The notes beneath the pieces were generated by a model. That model was given only the letters and a program-made list of their open reading frames with translations, was not told the DNA's origin and ran no database searches. From Nocardia crassostreae (GTDB lineage Bacteria > Actinomycetota > Actinomycetes > Mycobacteriales > Mycobacteriaceae): 64,000 bases of DNA. The stretch lies in contig NZ_BDCH01000028.1 of NCBI RefSeq assembly GCF_001613405.1, positions 231,990 through 295,989 of the forward strand, written 5' to 3'. The first letter of the stretch is position 1, and every line of letters starts with the position of its first letter. Below, in pieces: positions 1 through 7,963 of this stretch. The translations under genes were made by a program, and so were the position numbers.

Positions 1-664
1 TATCCAGCAGCTGTCTGCCCGTGGACAATGCCGCCGACCCGAACTGCGCCCCGCCGACCGCGCCGATCTGCGGCACGCCGACCGAACCGGCCCCAGCCGG
101 AACGACGGTCGCCCCGCCTGCGCCGGGATCCGGCACTCCGGCGGGCGGTGGTATCGGCGGCGGCTCGATCAACTCGCTCATCGCCGCCGTATCCGCTTCC
201 AACTCCACGCGTACCCGCTCCACCACCCGCAGCGCCTGCCCGATGTGCTCGAGCGCCGCACCGACGAGCACCGCGATCCCGGCCGGGGTCAACCCGGCCG
301 TCCCCACCGCCTGGACCCGCGACACGAATGAGTGCAGGATCTCCGCCACCTCCCGCTGCCCCGCCGCGACTTCCCCGGACGCCCGATCCACGATCTCCGC
401 CATGGCATTCCCCCGATCCGACACGGTCGCCGCCGCGGTCTGCACCTGCATCGCCTTGTCCATCGCCGCATCCCCGGCGGGCCCCCGCCACGCGTCGTAC
501 ATCTGATCGATCTCACCGCGCCCCACCGCCTGCACCCCCTCCACGACTGCCGAGGCCGCGCGCAACGCATCCCCCACAGCCCGGTCGGCCCCGCCCGGCC
601 CGAAGCTGGCGAGCAGCTCGATAATCGGCCCCGCCAACGCCGCGACATCCAGCCCGCCGCTCAT
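1..664 (-). CDS. T7SS-type protein with WXG-like N-terminus (3' part beyond window)
   Basis: The frame stays open from an ATG at 664 to the window edge, giving 221 residues of an incomplete protein. An AGGAGG ribosome site lies about 8 bases before the ATG. The N-terminal 150 residues are Ala-rich and helical with a Trp-Arg-Gly turn (YDAWRGPAG), as in WXG100/PPE-like T7SS substrates. A Pro/Gly-rich linker follows (IEPPPIPPPAG). In nocardiae such proteins often end in an NlpC/P60 or other hydrolase domain, but that part is outside the window. A T7SS EspC-like gene lies upstream on the same strand, which supports a secretion role. Confidence 0.7.
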   Translation of the reverse strand, partial: MSGGLDVAALAGPIIELLASFGPGGADRAVGDALRAASAVVEGVQAVGRGEIDQMYDAWRGPAGDAAMDKAMQVQTAAATVSDRGNAMAEIVDRASGEVAAGQREVAEILHSFVSRVQAVGTAGLTPAGIAVLVGAALEHIGQALRVVERVRVELEADTAAMSELIEPPPIPPPAGVPDPGAGGATVVPAGAGSVGVPQIGAVGGAQFGSAALSTGRQLLD

Positions 665-955
665 CCCCGCCCACCTCCTTCCTCGCCGATCTCCACCCCG
701 CCCGGGCCGCACCAACCGCGCGCCCGAACCGGGCGACGGTGGGTTCACCCGGCCCGCCCGCCGGAGCCCAGCGACCGCAACAGGCATCGCGCGATGCCGC
801 CGCCGATACGACCCCGCGTGCAGGTGGCCCGCCGCCGCGTGATCCGAATATCAGGTGCGAACGCGCGCACCGGTCGGGAGAGTGACCGGCGGGCGGTGGG
901 CATCGGTGTGTCGAGCGGTGTGCCACAGCTTGGTCGCGCGAGTGGGAAGCGGTGC

Positions 956-1279
956 TCACGCGATCACCTCCGCGCTCGGTGCGTGCAGGGCGGTGGCGTA
1001 GGTCGTGTCGGTCGTCTCGTAGGAGGTGGCCGCGCCGGTGGTGGCCGTGCCGAGAGTGGCGAGGACCGTTGTGAGGGCGGTCAAGGTTGTCAGGTGGGCG
1101 GTGTGGGCGGCGGTGTAGGTGGTGACGAAGTCGGCGGCTATGAGGCCGAGGGCGGGGGTGAGTAGGGCGGGGGTGGCGGTGGCGGCTCGGGTGGTGGCCA
1201 GGGTGAGGTCGGCGGCCATGTGGGCGGCGGTGGCCGCGTAGGCGGTGAGGTCGGCGGGATGGATGGTGAGGTGGTGCAT
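956..1279 (-). CDS. EspC-like type VII secretion target protein
   Basis: 107 residues, starting MHHLTIHPADL and almost entirely Ala/Thr-rich helix. Length and composition fit the ESX-1 secretion-associated EspC/DUF2580 family, small helical proteins co-secreted with or guiding larger T7SS substrates. It is followed on the same strand, after about 290 bases, by a WXG-like protein, so the two probably form one export unit. The intervening stretch shows no convincing gene. The family call rests on size, helical pattern and context only. Confidence 0.65.
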   Translation of the reverse strand: MHHLTIHPADLTAYAATAAHMAADLTLATTRAATATPALLTPALGLIAADFVTTYTAAHTAHLTTLTALTTVLATLGTATTGAATSYETTDTTYATALHAPSAEVIA

Positions 1280-1406
1280 GGAAGCCCCCGTTGTGGCCGG
1301 TCGCTGGGTGGTTACGTCCGATACGGGATTGGACGCGCGACGGGGCGGGAATGGTTCCGGGGTGAGGAAATCCGACCGGCCCGGACCTCAATTTGCCTGG
1401 CTGACC

Positions 1407-1412
1407 TATCGT
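1407..1412 (+). promoter_or_regulatory. -10 box for upp, likely leaderless
   Basis: TATCGT occupies positions -12 to -7 relative to the A of the upp ATG, and no purine-rich ribosome site is present. This fits transcription starting at the start codon. Confidence 0.45.
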
Positions 1413-1418
1413 TTTCCT

Positions 1419-2042
1419 ATGCGCACTGACATCGTGGACCACCCGCTCGCTGCCGCTTTGCTGACCACCATGAGAGATGCGCGTACCACAAACCCGACAT
1501 TCCGGGCGGCGCTGCGCGACCTCACCGGGCTGCTGGTCTACGAGGCCATGCGGGACGCACCGACCGCCACCTTCCCCATCGCGACGCCGGTCGCCGCCGC
1601 CGAGGGCACCCGGCTGGCCAAGCCGCCGCTGCTGGTTTCGGTGCTGCGCGCCGGGCTCGGCATGGTGGAGACCGCCGAGAATCTCATTCCCGATGCGCGC
1701 ATCGGCTTCGTCGGCCTGGCCCGCGACGAGGAGACGCACGAGCCGACCCCGTACATGGAGTCACTGCCCGAGGACCTCGCCGACACCCCCGTCATCGTGC
1801 TGGACCCCATGCTCGCCACCGGCGGCTCCATGGTCTACACCCTGGATCTGCTGGCCACCCGGCATGCCCGCGACATCATTGTCATCTGTGTGGTCGCGGC
1901 GCCGGAAGGCATTGCGGCGCTGGAGAAGTCCGGGCATCCGGTGCGCCTGGTGACCGCATCCGTCGACCGCGGCCTCAACTCCGACGCCTTCATCGTCCCC
2001 GGCCTGGGTGATGCCGGGGATCGCCAATTCGGACCGCGCTGA
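1419..2042 (+). CDS. upp: Uracil phosphoribosyltransferase
   Basis: Converts uracil and PRPP to UMP in pyrimidine salvage in the cytosol. The 207-residue product has the usual UPRT length. It begins MRTDIVDHPL, shows the VSVLRAGLGM loop, the PRPP-binding stretch VIVLDPMLATGGSM and the C-terminal PGLGDAGDRQFG uracil-binding segment. The ATG at 1419 is preferred over upstream in-frame starts because homologues begin here and a -10 box sits at the right leaderless distance. In M. tuberculosis upp also neighbours pmmB and deoD. Confidence 0.95.
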   Translation: MRTDIVDHPLAAALLTTMRDARTTNPTFRAALRDLTGLLVYEAMRDAPTATFPIATPVAAAEGTRLAKPPLLVSVLRAGLGMVETAENLIPDARIGFVGLARDEETHEPTPYMESLPEDLADTPVIVLDPMLATGGSMVYTLDLLATRHARDIIVICVVAAPEGIAALEKSGHPVRLVTASVDRGLNSDAFIVPGLGDAGDRQFGPR

Positions 2043-2066
2043 GGCCATCCGGTCCGAACGAGACCG

Positions 2067-2423
2067 CTAGGACGATCCGAACGAGCCGGTGCTCGGTCCG
2101 GTCGGCTGGCGCTGGTCGCCCTCGATCGTCCAGGTGCCGCAGCCGCTGGTGGAGAACACCGCATCGGTGGCGGGAATGCGCACGGTCACCGTGCCATTGC
2201 CGCCCTTGCCCTGCTCGATGATGTCGCCACCGGCGGTGAAGCGCGCCCACTCGCAGCCGGGGGCGGCGGTGTGGGTGGTGTAGTAGCCCGCCGAGATTTC
2301 CGTGTTCACCTGGTACGGGCCGTCGTGTTCCATGACGGACGCGGCGGCCGCGGCCGGACCCGCCGTGCTCAGCAACGCCGTGGCGGCGAGGCCGAATCCG
2401 GTGAGCCACAGGGTTTTACGCAT
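2067..2423 (-). CDS. Small secreted protein, unknown function
   Basis: 118 residues. MRKTLWLTGFGLAATALLS followed by an AGPAAAAA stretch is a clear Sec signal peptide, so the mature protein is about 90 residues. It contains two cysteines (APGCEW and TSGCGTW) that could form a disulfide, and a beta-rich composition (GTVTVRIPATDA). The ATG at 2423 has a GAAAGGAA ribosome site; a longer reading from 2498 would bury the signal peptide. Convergent with upp. I do not recognise a named family. Confidence 0.75.
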   Translation of the reverse strand: MRKTLWLTGFGLAATALLSTAGPAAAAASVMEHDGPYQVNTEISAGYYTTHTAAPGCEWARFTAGGDIIEQGKGGNGTVTVRIPATDAVFSTSGCGTWTIEGDQRQPTGPSTGSFGSS

Positions 2424-2471
2424 GTGCGGGCATTCCTTTCGGGGGCTGACTAGCTCTGGACACGCTAGCCC

Positions 2472-2509
2472 CGGCCGGACCGGGCGGCAAGGCCTCATCG
2501 GTCCGGCCG
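2472..2509. terminator. Inverted repeat, probable terminator
   Basis: Ten-base arms CGGCCGGACC (2472-2481) and GGTCCGGCCG (2500-2509) are perfectly complementary with an 18-base loop. They lie just after the zinc-ribbon gene and in front of the secreted-protein gene, both read leftward. Confidence 0.45.
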
Positions 2510-2524
2510 AAACCCGCCGGGTGG

Positions 2525-2752
2525 CTATTTCCGCGGCGCGAACAGCTCCAGATGTGAGCAGGACCGGCAGCGGTGGGCGTGAACGGCGAAGCGGCGCTTA
2601 CCTATCCGCTTCGCACCACCGAACGGCTCCAGCTCCAAGGGGCCGGGAATCCAGCGGGTGTAGCCGGGTGCGGAATCGCCCGCATCGTCGAGGAACCCCT
2701 GTTCGAGGTCGAAGCCTCCGCAGTGCGTGCAGTGCTGTTCGCTCACGGCCAC
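2525..2752 (-). CDS. Small zinc-ribbon protein
   Basis: 75 residues with two Cys pairs, CTHC near the N-terminus and CRSC near the C-terminus, the spacing of a zinc ribbon. Starts with GTG at 2752, one base after the pmmB stop codon, so it is translationally coupled to pmmB and probably made from the same mRNA. The start is fixed by this junction. A nucleic-acid or protein-binding role is possible, but nothing in the sequence proves it. Confidence 0.7.
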   Translation of the reverse strand: MAVSEQHCTHCGGFDLEQGFLDDAGDSAPGYTRWIPGPLELEPFGGAKRIGKRRFAVHAHRCRSCSHLELFAPRK

Positions 2753-2753
2753 C

Positions 2754-4283
2754 TCACAGCTTCTCGCAGAACTCCCTGATATTTGAGAGGGTAAGGGCGG
2801 TGGACGCTTTCGCGTGGGCTAATGCCGCACGCGAAGCGACCGGTTCGAATGCCTCCAGATAGCACTTGAGCTTCGGCTCGGTCCCGGACGGCCGCACCAC
2901 CATGCGCAACGACTCGCCTTCGAACACGAGCGCATCGGTCCGCATCGGCCCCCGCACCTGCGCCATATCGGTGCAGGTGACCGGATGGCCCGCGATCTCG
3001 CCGGGCGGCATCTCCCGCAACCGCGCCACCACCGCGGCGGCCTCCTCGGCATCGGCCAGCCGCAGCGAAACCTGATCCCCCGCATGCACACCGAACTCGA
3101 CGGCATAATCGTCGAGCACATCGAACAGCGTGCGCCCCGCCGCCTTCAGTTGCGCCACGAGATCGGCCGCCAGCACCGCGGCGGAGATCCCATCCTTGTC
3201 CCGCACGGCCGACGGATCCACACAGTGCCCGATGGCTTCCTCATAGGCGTAAACCAGCCCGTCACCCGCCCGCGCCAGCCACTTGAACCCGGTGAGCGTC
3301 TCCGCGTACCGCGCCCCCCGCGCCGGAGCCAGCCTGCTCAACAACCGCGACGACACGATCGTCGTAGCCACCAGCGAGTCCGCCGCAGCCGTCCGCAAGA
3401 CGAAATCGCCCAGCAGCACCCCGGTCTCATCCCCGCGCAGCATCCGCCACCCATCCGCCCCTGGCACCCCCACCGCACACCGATCCGCATCCGGATCCAG
3501 CGCAATGGCAATATCCGCCTCCACCCGCTCGGCCAATGCCAGCAACAGATCCGAAGCGCCCGGCTCCTCCGGATTCGGAAATGCCACCGTCGGAAAATCC
3601 GGATCCGGTGCGAACTGCTCGGCCACCACATGCACATCGGTGAACCCGGCATCTCGCAGCGCGCTCACCGCGAGTTCCCCGCCCACCCCGTGCATGGCCG
3701 TCAACGCGATCCGAATCGCGGCCCGCGGCCCCGGCCCGCCGATCATGCTGGGCAGCGCCGAAACCCGCGCCAGATACCGCCGCACCAATTCCTCGCCGAG
3801 CGCGTCGGTGTCACTCGCCGCCACGGCGGGTGCGGCGGTCGCCGGGTCGGCGCGCGGGATCGGCTCCGGCACCGCCTCGATGCAGCGCTCGATCTCGGCG
3901 TCGGCGCGCGGCACCAGCTGCGACCCGCCGTCGAGATACAGCTTGTATCCGTTGTCGGTGGCGGGATTGTGCGATGCGGTGATCTGCACTCCGGCGACCG
4001 CCCCCAATTCCCGCACGGCATAGGCCACCACCGGAGTAGGCAGTGGTCGCGGCAACGCCAGCACCGAAAACCCAGCCGCGGCAAACACTTCCGCCGCAGC
4101 CGCAGCGAAGTCCGCCGACCCGTGCCGAGCATCCCGCCCGACAACCACCAGCCCCCCACCCAAGCATCGCCCCCGCAGCCACTCGGCCACCCCGGCGCTG
4201 GCCCGCGTCACCGTCTCCACATTCATGCCGTCCGGCCCGTCCTGCAACGGACCCCGCAACCCGGCCGTCCCGAACCGCAGCAT
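2754..4283 (-). CDS. pmmB: Phosphomannomutase/phosphoglucomutase
   Basis: 509-residue alpha-D-phosphohexomutase that interconverts hexose 1- and 6-phosphates, or pentose phosphates when linked to nucleoside phosphorylase. Visible motifs are the phosphoserine loop ITASHNPATDNG (Ser104), the metal-binding loop ALDPDADRCAVG, the sugar loop LRGDETG and the C-terminal phosphate-binding RPSGTEPKLK. The ATG at 4283 has a GAGGAG site 6 bases upstream. Next to deoD and upp as in M. tuberculosis (Rv3307-Rv3309c), suggesting a role in ribose-phosphate recovery from nucleosides. Confidence 0.92.
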   Translation of the reverse strand: MLRFGTAGLRGPLQDGPDGMNVETVTRASAGVAEWLRGRCLGGGLVVVGRDARHGSADFAAAAAEVFAAAGFSVLALPRPLPTPVVAYAVRELGAVAGVQITASHNPATDNGYKLYLDGGSQLVPRADAEIERCIEAVPEPIPRADPATAAPAVAASDTDALGEELVRRYLARVSALPSMIGGPGPRAAIRIALTAMHGVGGELAVSALRDAGFTDVHVVAEQFAPDPDFPTVAFPNPEEPGASDLLLALAERVEADIAIALDPDADRCAVGVPGADGWRMLRGDETGVLLGDFVLRTAAADSLVATTIVSSRLLSRLAPARGARYAETLTGFKWLARAGDGLVYAYEEAIGHCVDPSAVRDKDGISAAVLAADLVAQLKAAGRTLFDVLDDYAVEFGVHAGDQVSLRLADAEEAAAVVARLREMPPGEIAGHPVTCTDMAQVRGPMRTDALVFEGESLRMVVRPSGTEPKLKCYLEAFEPVASRAALAHAKASTALTLSNIREFCEKL

Positions 4284-4493
4284 GCGCGCCTCCTCGTCTT
4301 AGTTCCGGCGTGTCGCCCCCGATCATGCCGCCCCACCCCCGAACCCGGAGCAGACCACGCCACCACGGCACGATTACGCCACCCTCGACGATGATCCGCG
4401 CCCCGCATCGGTGGTGCGATAGCCGGATCGGAGAGTTCGGGCCGAAGCGAATGTCGATGACGACGGTGCCGGGTGTCCTTAGCGTGACCGATT

Positions 4494-4904
4494 GTGGGAG
4501 CCAAGCGATCGCATGTCGCGCGACACCTGTTCACGACCCTGCTGTACGGCGGCATGACGCTGCTCTGCGTGGGATTCGGTGTCGTGCAGCTCGTGAACGG
4601 CATCGGGTACGTGCTGGGCGAGGGCCGGTCCGCCACCGTCAGCATCGAGCGCGCGTATCCGCTCGGTGAAGGTCGGATGGTGGAGGGCTACTACTCCGAC
4701 GATTCAGGTGAGCGGCGCAGGATCACCTTCGACAGCGGAAGTATTCAACCCGGCAGCACGGTCGAGGTCCGGTTCACGGTACTGCCGTGGGGGTGGCCGA
4801 CGGTGATCAGTGCCGTGTGGCAGGTTTGGTTCCTGCTGTTTTCGGGGCTGGGGTCCCTGGGCGGTGCAGCATGCATCGGATGTGGCGCGTGGACCGAGGA
4901 CTGA
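4494..4904 (+). CDS. Two-helix membrane protein, unknown function
   Basis: 136 residues from a GTG at 4494. One membrane segment lies near residues 12-38 (LFTTLLYGGMTLLCVGFGVV) and a second near 105-128, separated by a soluble beta-rich loop of about 65 residues. TAGCGT at 4480-4485 resembles a -10 box a few bases upstream. The layout resembles DUF3592-type actinobacterial membrane proteins, but I cannot confirm this. It sits between divergent pmmB and convergent deoD. Confidence 0.65.
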   Translation: MGAKRSHVARHLFTTLLYGGMTLLCVGFGVVQLVNGIGYVLGEGRSATVSIERAYPLGEGRMVEGYYSDDSGERRRITFDSGSIQPGSTVEVRFTVLPWGWPTVISAVWQVWFLLFSGLGSLGGAACIGCGAWTED

Positions 4905-4921
4905 CCGTCGCGCGAATCGGC

Positions 4922-5710
4922 TTACACGCGTTCGAGGATCCCGCGCAGCAGCTTGCCCAGACGCGGTGCGGCGGCGTGGCCTTCGGCGAGGACTTCGGCG
5001 TGGGAGAGGTGGGCGCCGGTGACGCCTGCGGCCAGGTTGGTGACCAGGGAGATGCCGAGGACCTTGGCTCCGCCTTCGCGGCAGGCGATGGCTTCGAGGA
5101 CCGTGGACATCCCTACGAGGTCGGCGCCGAGGGTGCGGAGCATGCGGATTTCGGCGGGGGTTTCGTATTGGGGGCCGGTGAGGCCCGCGTAGACGCCCTC
5201 GGTGAGGCTCGGATCGATTTCCTTTGCGATGGCGCGGAGTTCGGGGTCCCAGGCGTCGACCAGGTCGACGAAGTCGGCGAAGTCGGCGCCCGTGATCGGG
5301 GTGCGGCCGGTGAAGTTGATGTGGTCGCTGATGAGGACCGGATCGCCGACGGTCAGGCCGTCGCGGATGCCGCCCGCGGCATTCGTCAGCAGGATCGTCT
5401 GTGCGCCCGCGGCAATGGCGGTGCGCACATTGTGCACGACCTGGTCGGGGGTGCGGCCCTCGTAGAGGTGCTGGCGGCCCATGAGGAGCAGGACGTGCTC
5501 GTCGTTGACGGGAACCGAATGGATGGTGCCCTGATGGCCTTGGGCGGTGGGCGATCCGAAGCCCGGGACCTCGCCCATGGGAATCGAGGTGGTGGGATCG
5601 CCGATTTCGGCGGCCGCCTCCTGCCATCCGGAGCCGAGCACCACCGCGACCCGGTGGCCCGGCACTCCAGTTCGTTCGGCGATCGTCTTCGCGGCCTGCT
5701 CGGCTTGCAT
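4922..5710 (-). CDS. deoD: Purine nucleoside phosphorylase
   Basis: Splits (deoxy)inosine and (deoxy)guanosine with phosphate, giving the base and ribose 1-phosphate. 262 residues from the ATG at 5710 (MQAEQAAKTIAERTG), close to the 268 of the M. tuberculosis enzyme. Motifs of the trimeric PNP class are visible: VVLGSGW, GRQHLYEG, LTNAAGG, YAGLTGPQYETPAEIR and GMSTVLEAIACRE. A longer start at 5770 exists, but TAGGGT lies at the leaderless distance from 5710. Works with PmmB and Upp in nucleobase salvage. Confidence 0.93.
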   Translation of the reverse strand: MQAEQAAKTIAERTGVPGHRVAVVLGSGWQEAAAEIGDPTTSIPMGEVPGFGSPTAQGHQGTIHSVPVNDEHVLLLMGRQHLYEGRTPDQVVHNVRTAIAAGAQTILLTNAAGGIRDGLTVGDPVLISDHINFTGRTPITGADFADFVDLVDAWDPELRAIAKEIDPSLTEGVYAGLTGPQYETPAEIRMLRTLGADLVGMSTVLEAIACREGGAKVLGISLVTNLAAGVTGAHLSHAEVLAEGHAAAPRLGKLLRGILERV

Positions 5711-5717
5711 GTCGCCC

Positions 5718-5723
5718 ACCCTA
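5718..5723 (-). promoter_or_regulatory. -10 box for deoD
   Basis: TAGGGT, read on the minus strand, lies at -13 to -8 from the deoD ATG, with no ribosome site between. It supports the 5710 start. Confidence 0.4.
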
Positions 5724-5836
5724 GTCCCCGCCGATCTCCCGCGCAGTTGCGCAACTGTGACGTGCCCCATTTGCCGTGATTTCGCCCGGAATCGCGTTGG
5801 TCGCGGTCGGTGTCGGCGTCCTCGCCGAATGGGTGG

Positions 5837-5850
5837 CTACCCGCGAGTAG
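5837..5850. promoter_or_regulatory. Palindromic operator, TACYnGYGRGTA family
   Basis: CTACCCGCGAGTAG has near-perfect dyad symmetry and lies about 30 bases before the enoyl-CoA isomerase start, over its promoter. Related 12-mers occur before accD5 (two), accA3 and between glpK and glpD, which suggests one common regulator. Confidence 0.5.
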
Positions 5851-5869
5851 CAAGCCCGCGCGGGGCTAT

Positions 5870-5875
5870 TACCCT
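5870..5875 (+). promoter_or_regulatory. -10 box for enoyl-CoA isomerase gene
   Basis: TACCCT lies exactly at -12 to -7 from the ATG at 5882, indicating a leaderless mRNA and selecting this start over upstream alternatives. Confidence 0.45.
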
Positions 5876-5881
5876 GCACAC

Positions 5882-6589
5882 ATGCCGTATTTGAAGCGTG
5901 ATGGGGACGTGTTCGTCCTGAACCTCGGGACCGAGGGCCAGAACATCGACAGTGAGAACCGCTTCCACCCGGACTGGATCACCGAAGTCCATGCGCTACT
6001 CGACGAGGCGGAGGCTTCCGAGGGGCCCGCCGCGCTGGTGGTCACGGCCAACGGCAAGTTCTTCTCCAATGGGCTCGATACCGATTGGCTGTTCGGCAAT
6101 TTCGACAAGAACTGCTGTTACCTGGATCGGGTGCACTCGCTGTACTCGCGGCTGCTGGCCTTCTCCATGCCGACCGTCGCCGCGGTGAACGGGCATGCGT
6201 TCGGGGCGGGCGCCATGCTGGCGACCTCGTGCGACTTCCGGCTCATGCGCGCCGATCGCGGCTTCTGGTGCCTGCCCGAGGTGCATCTGGGCATGCCGTC
6301 CACGGTCGCCATGAACGCGCTGCTGACCGAGCGGCTCACCAATCAGGTGTGCGTGGAGGCCATGACCACCGGTCGCCGCTACGCCGCCGATGACGCCATC
6401 GCCAAGGGCATTGTGGACGGCAAGGCGGATGCCGAGGCGTTGCTCGCCGCCGCCGTCGCGCAGGCCGATGTGCTCAAGGGCAACCGCAAGCCCAACCTGC
6501 AGCAGATCAAGAAGGCGCTGCACCAGAAGGCGCTCGCGGGCCTGGCCGTGGAGACCACCCCGGAGAACCTGGGCTTCAGCCCCTCGTGA
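5882..6589 (+). CDS. Enoyl-CoA hydratase/isomerase family protein
   Basis: 235 residues of the crotonase fold, on the short side for hydratases and typical of the delta3,delta2-enoyl-CoA isomerase branch. Oxyanion-hole segments SNGLDTDWL and VNGHAFGAGAML and the LPEVHLGMP stretch with a candidate catalytic Glu are visible. It would move or hydrate double bonds of fatty acyl-CoAs during beta-oxidation. The start at 5882 is supported by the -10 box. It is transcribed away from deoD, and its promoter carries an operator shared with carboxylase genes, which suggests lipid-responsive control. Confidence 0.85.
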   Translation: MPYLKRDGDVFVLNLGTEGQNIDSENRFHPDWITEVHALLDEAEASEGPAALVVTANGKFFSNGLDTDWLFGNFDKNCCYLDRVHSLYSRLLAFSMPTVAAVNGHAFGAGAMLATSCDFRLMRADRGFWCLPEVHLGMPSTVAMNALLTERLTNQVCVEAMTTGRRYAADDAIAKGIVDGKADAEALLAAAVAQADVLKGNRKPNLQQIKKALHQKALAGLAVETTPENLGFSPS

Positions 6590-6625
6590 TCGAGAACGCG
6601 AAGGCCGCCTGAGCGAGAACCCGAC

Positions 6626-6655
6626 GGGGCTCCGGGGGAACACCCCCGGAGCCCC
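6626..6655. terminator. 13-bp perfect hairpin terminator
   Basis: Arms at 6626-6638 and 6643-6655 are perfectly complementary around an AACA loop. It lies 37 bases after the enoyl-CoA isomerase stop and lacks a long T tract, as is common for GC-rich actinobacterial terminators. Confidence 0.7.
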
Positions 6656-6742
6656 TAATCCTTCGGTGAGAGCGCGCCATGCCGTGAGATTTCCGGCTCG
6701 CCCGCTGCGACACCGCGCGCTCACAATGCAAGACTGTGTGCC

Positions 6743-7963
6743 ATGCCACCATCGCGCAGCGGCGATGACCGGTCCGTGTTCACCGACGCCGATTCCGCCA
6801 TCGCCGCCGCCCGCGACCGGCTGATCGCGCTCTCGCATTCGATTCACGCCGAGCCCGAACTCGCCTTCGAGGAATTCCGCAGCGTCGAGAAGACCATGGA
6901 GCCGCTGCGCGAACACGGCTTCCACATCGACAAGGGCGTCGCCGATCTGCCGACCGCCTTCACCGCCGAATACGGACACGGTGATCTTGTCGTGGGCATC
7001 TGCGCCGAATACGACGCGCTGCCGGAAATCGGCCACGCCTGCGGGCACAACATCATCGCCGCCTCGGCGGTCGGCGCGGCGCTGGGCCTGGCCGCGGTGG
7101 CCGATGCCTGCGGTATCACGGTGAAACTGCTGGGCACGCCCGCCGAGGAGAGCGGCGGCGGCAAGGTCCTCATGCTGGAGCGCGGCGTTTTCGACGATTG
7201 CGCCATGGCCATGATGATTCATCCGGGCCCGGAGGATATCGCCGGTGCGCATTCCCTCGCCCTGGCTGATTTGTCCGTTGTTTTTCACGGCCGTGAATCC
7301 CATGCCAGCGCCGCGCCCGAATACGGGCGAAATGCTCTGGATGCGCTCACGGTCGCTCAAGTTGCTCTAGGTTTGCTCCGTCAACATCTACTTCCTGGAC
7401 AGCAACTGCACGGTATAGTCGGGTCGGGCGGCGTGGCCCCCAATATCGTGCCCGGACACGCGGAACTGCTGTATTACCTACGAGCAGTGAACTCCGCGGA
7501 CCTCGAAGATCTGATGCGACGCGCATCGGCCTGTTTCGAGGCAGGTGCCCTGGCGACCGGATGCACACATGAAATCCGGAAGCTCGCGCCGACATATACC
7601 GAGCTCACTCCCGACAGCGCACTACTGTGTGCCTATCGCGAGCAGATCATCGAACTCGGACGCGAGCCCATTGCCCCGGAACTCGAGGCGCAACGGCCGC
7701 TGGGCAGCACCGATATGGGCAATGTCACCAATGTCATTCCAGGCATTCACCCGATCATCGGGATCGATGCCGGGGGCGCGGTGACCCACCAGCCCGCGTT
7801 CGCGGCCGCGGCCGTGAACACCTCCGCCGATGTGGCTGTCATCGATGGTGCTACGGCTTTGGCCCGCACCGCGATACAACTTGCAGGCGATCAATTGCAC
7901 AGGGACAGGTTGTCGGAACGAGTCAGTCAACGGCAGTTTCAGCGACAGGAGGACATTCGGTGA
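6743..7963 (+). CDS. amiB1: M20 family amidohydrolase
   Basis: 406 residues of the M20D peptidase/aminoacylase family, zinc-dependent enzymes that remove acyl or amide groups from small substrates. Metal-site motifs GHACGHN (residues about 110-116) and PAEESGGGK are present, as is the late NVIPGIHPIIG segment. In M. tuberculosis the orthologous amiB1-amiA1 pair occupies the same place between deoD and lpdA. The stop overlaps the amiA1 start, so the two are co-translated. The last 25 residues are hydrophilic and probably disordered. Substrate is not deducible. Confidence 0.85.
   Translation: MPPSRSGDDRSVFTDADSAIAAARDRLIALSHSIHAEPELAFEEFRSVEKTMEPLREHGFHIDKGVADLPTAFTAEYGHGDLVVGICAEYDALPEIGHACGHNIIAASAVGAALGLAAVADACGITVKLLGTPAEESGGGKVLMLERGVFDDCAMAMMIHPGPEDIAGAHSLALADLSVVFHGRESHASAAPEYGRNALDALTVAQVALGLLRQHLLPGQQLHGIVGSGGVAPNIVPGHAELLYYLRAVNSADLEDLMRRASACFEAGALATGCTHEIRKLAPTYTELTPDSALLCAYREQIIELGREPIAPELEAQRPLGSTDMGNVTNVIPGIHPIIGIDAGGAVTHQPAFAAAAVNTSADVAVIDGATALARTAIQLAGDQLHRDRLSERVSQRQFQRQEDIR

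Noticed and set aside
665..955. A gene in the 291-base gap between the two T7SS genes
   Set aside because: Only Arg/Ala/Gly-rich frames with no ribosome site or recognisable segment are present on either strand; I see nothing there.
513..1739. A 408-codon minus-strand frame across 513-1739
   Set aside because: It runs antisense through upp and out of frame through the EspC-like gene, is Arg/His/Pro-rich and low-complexity, and has no recognisable segment.
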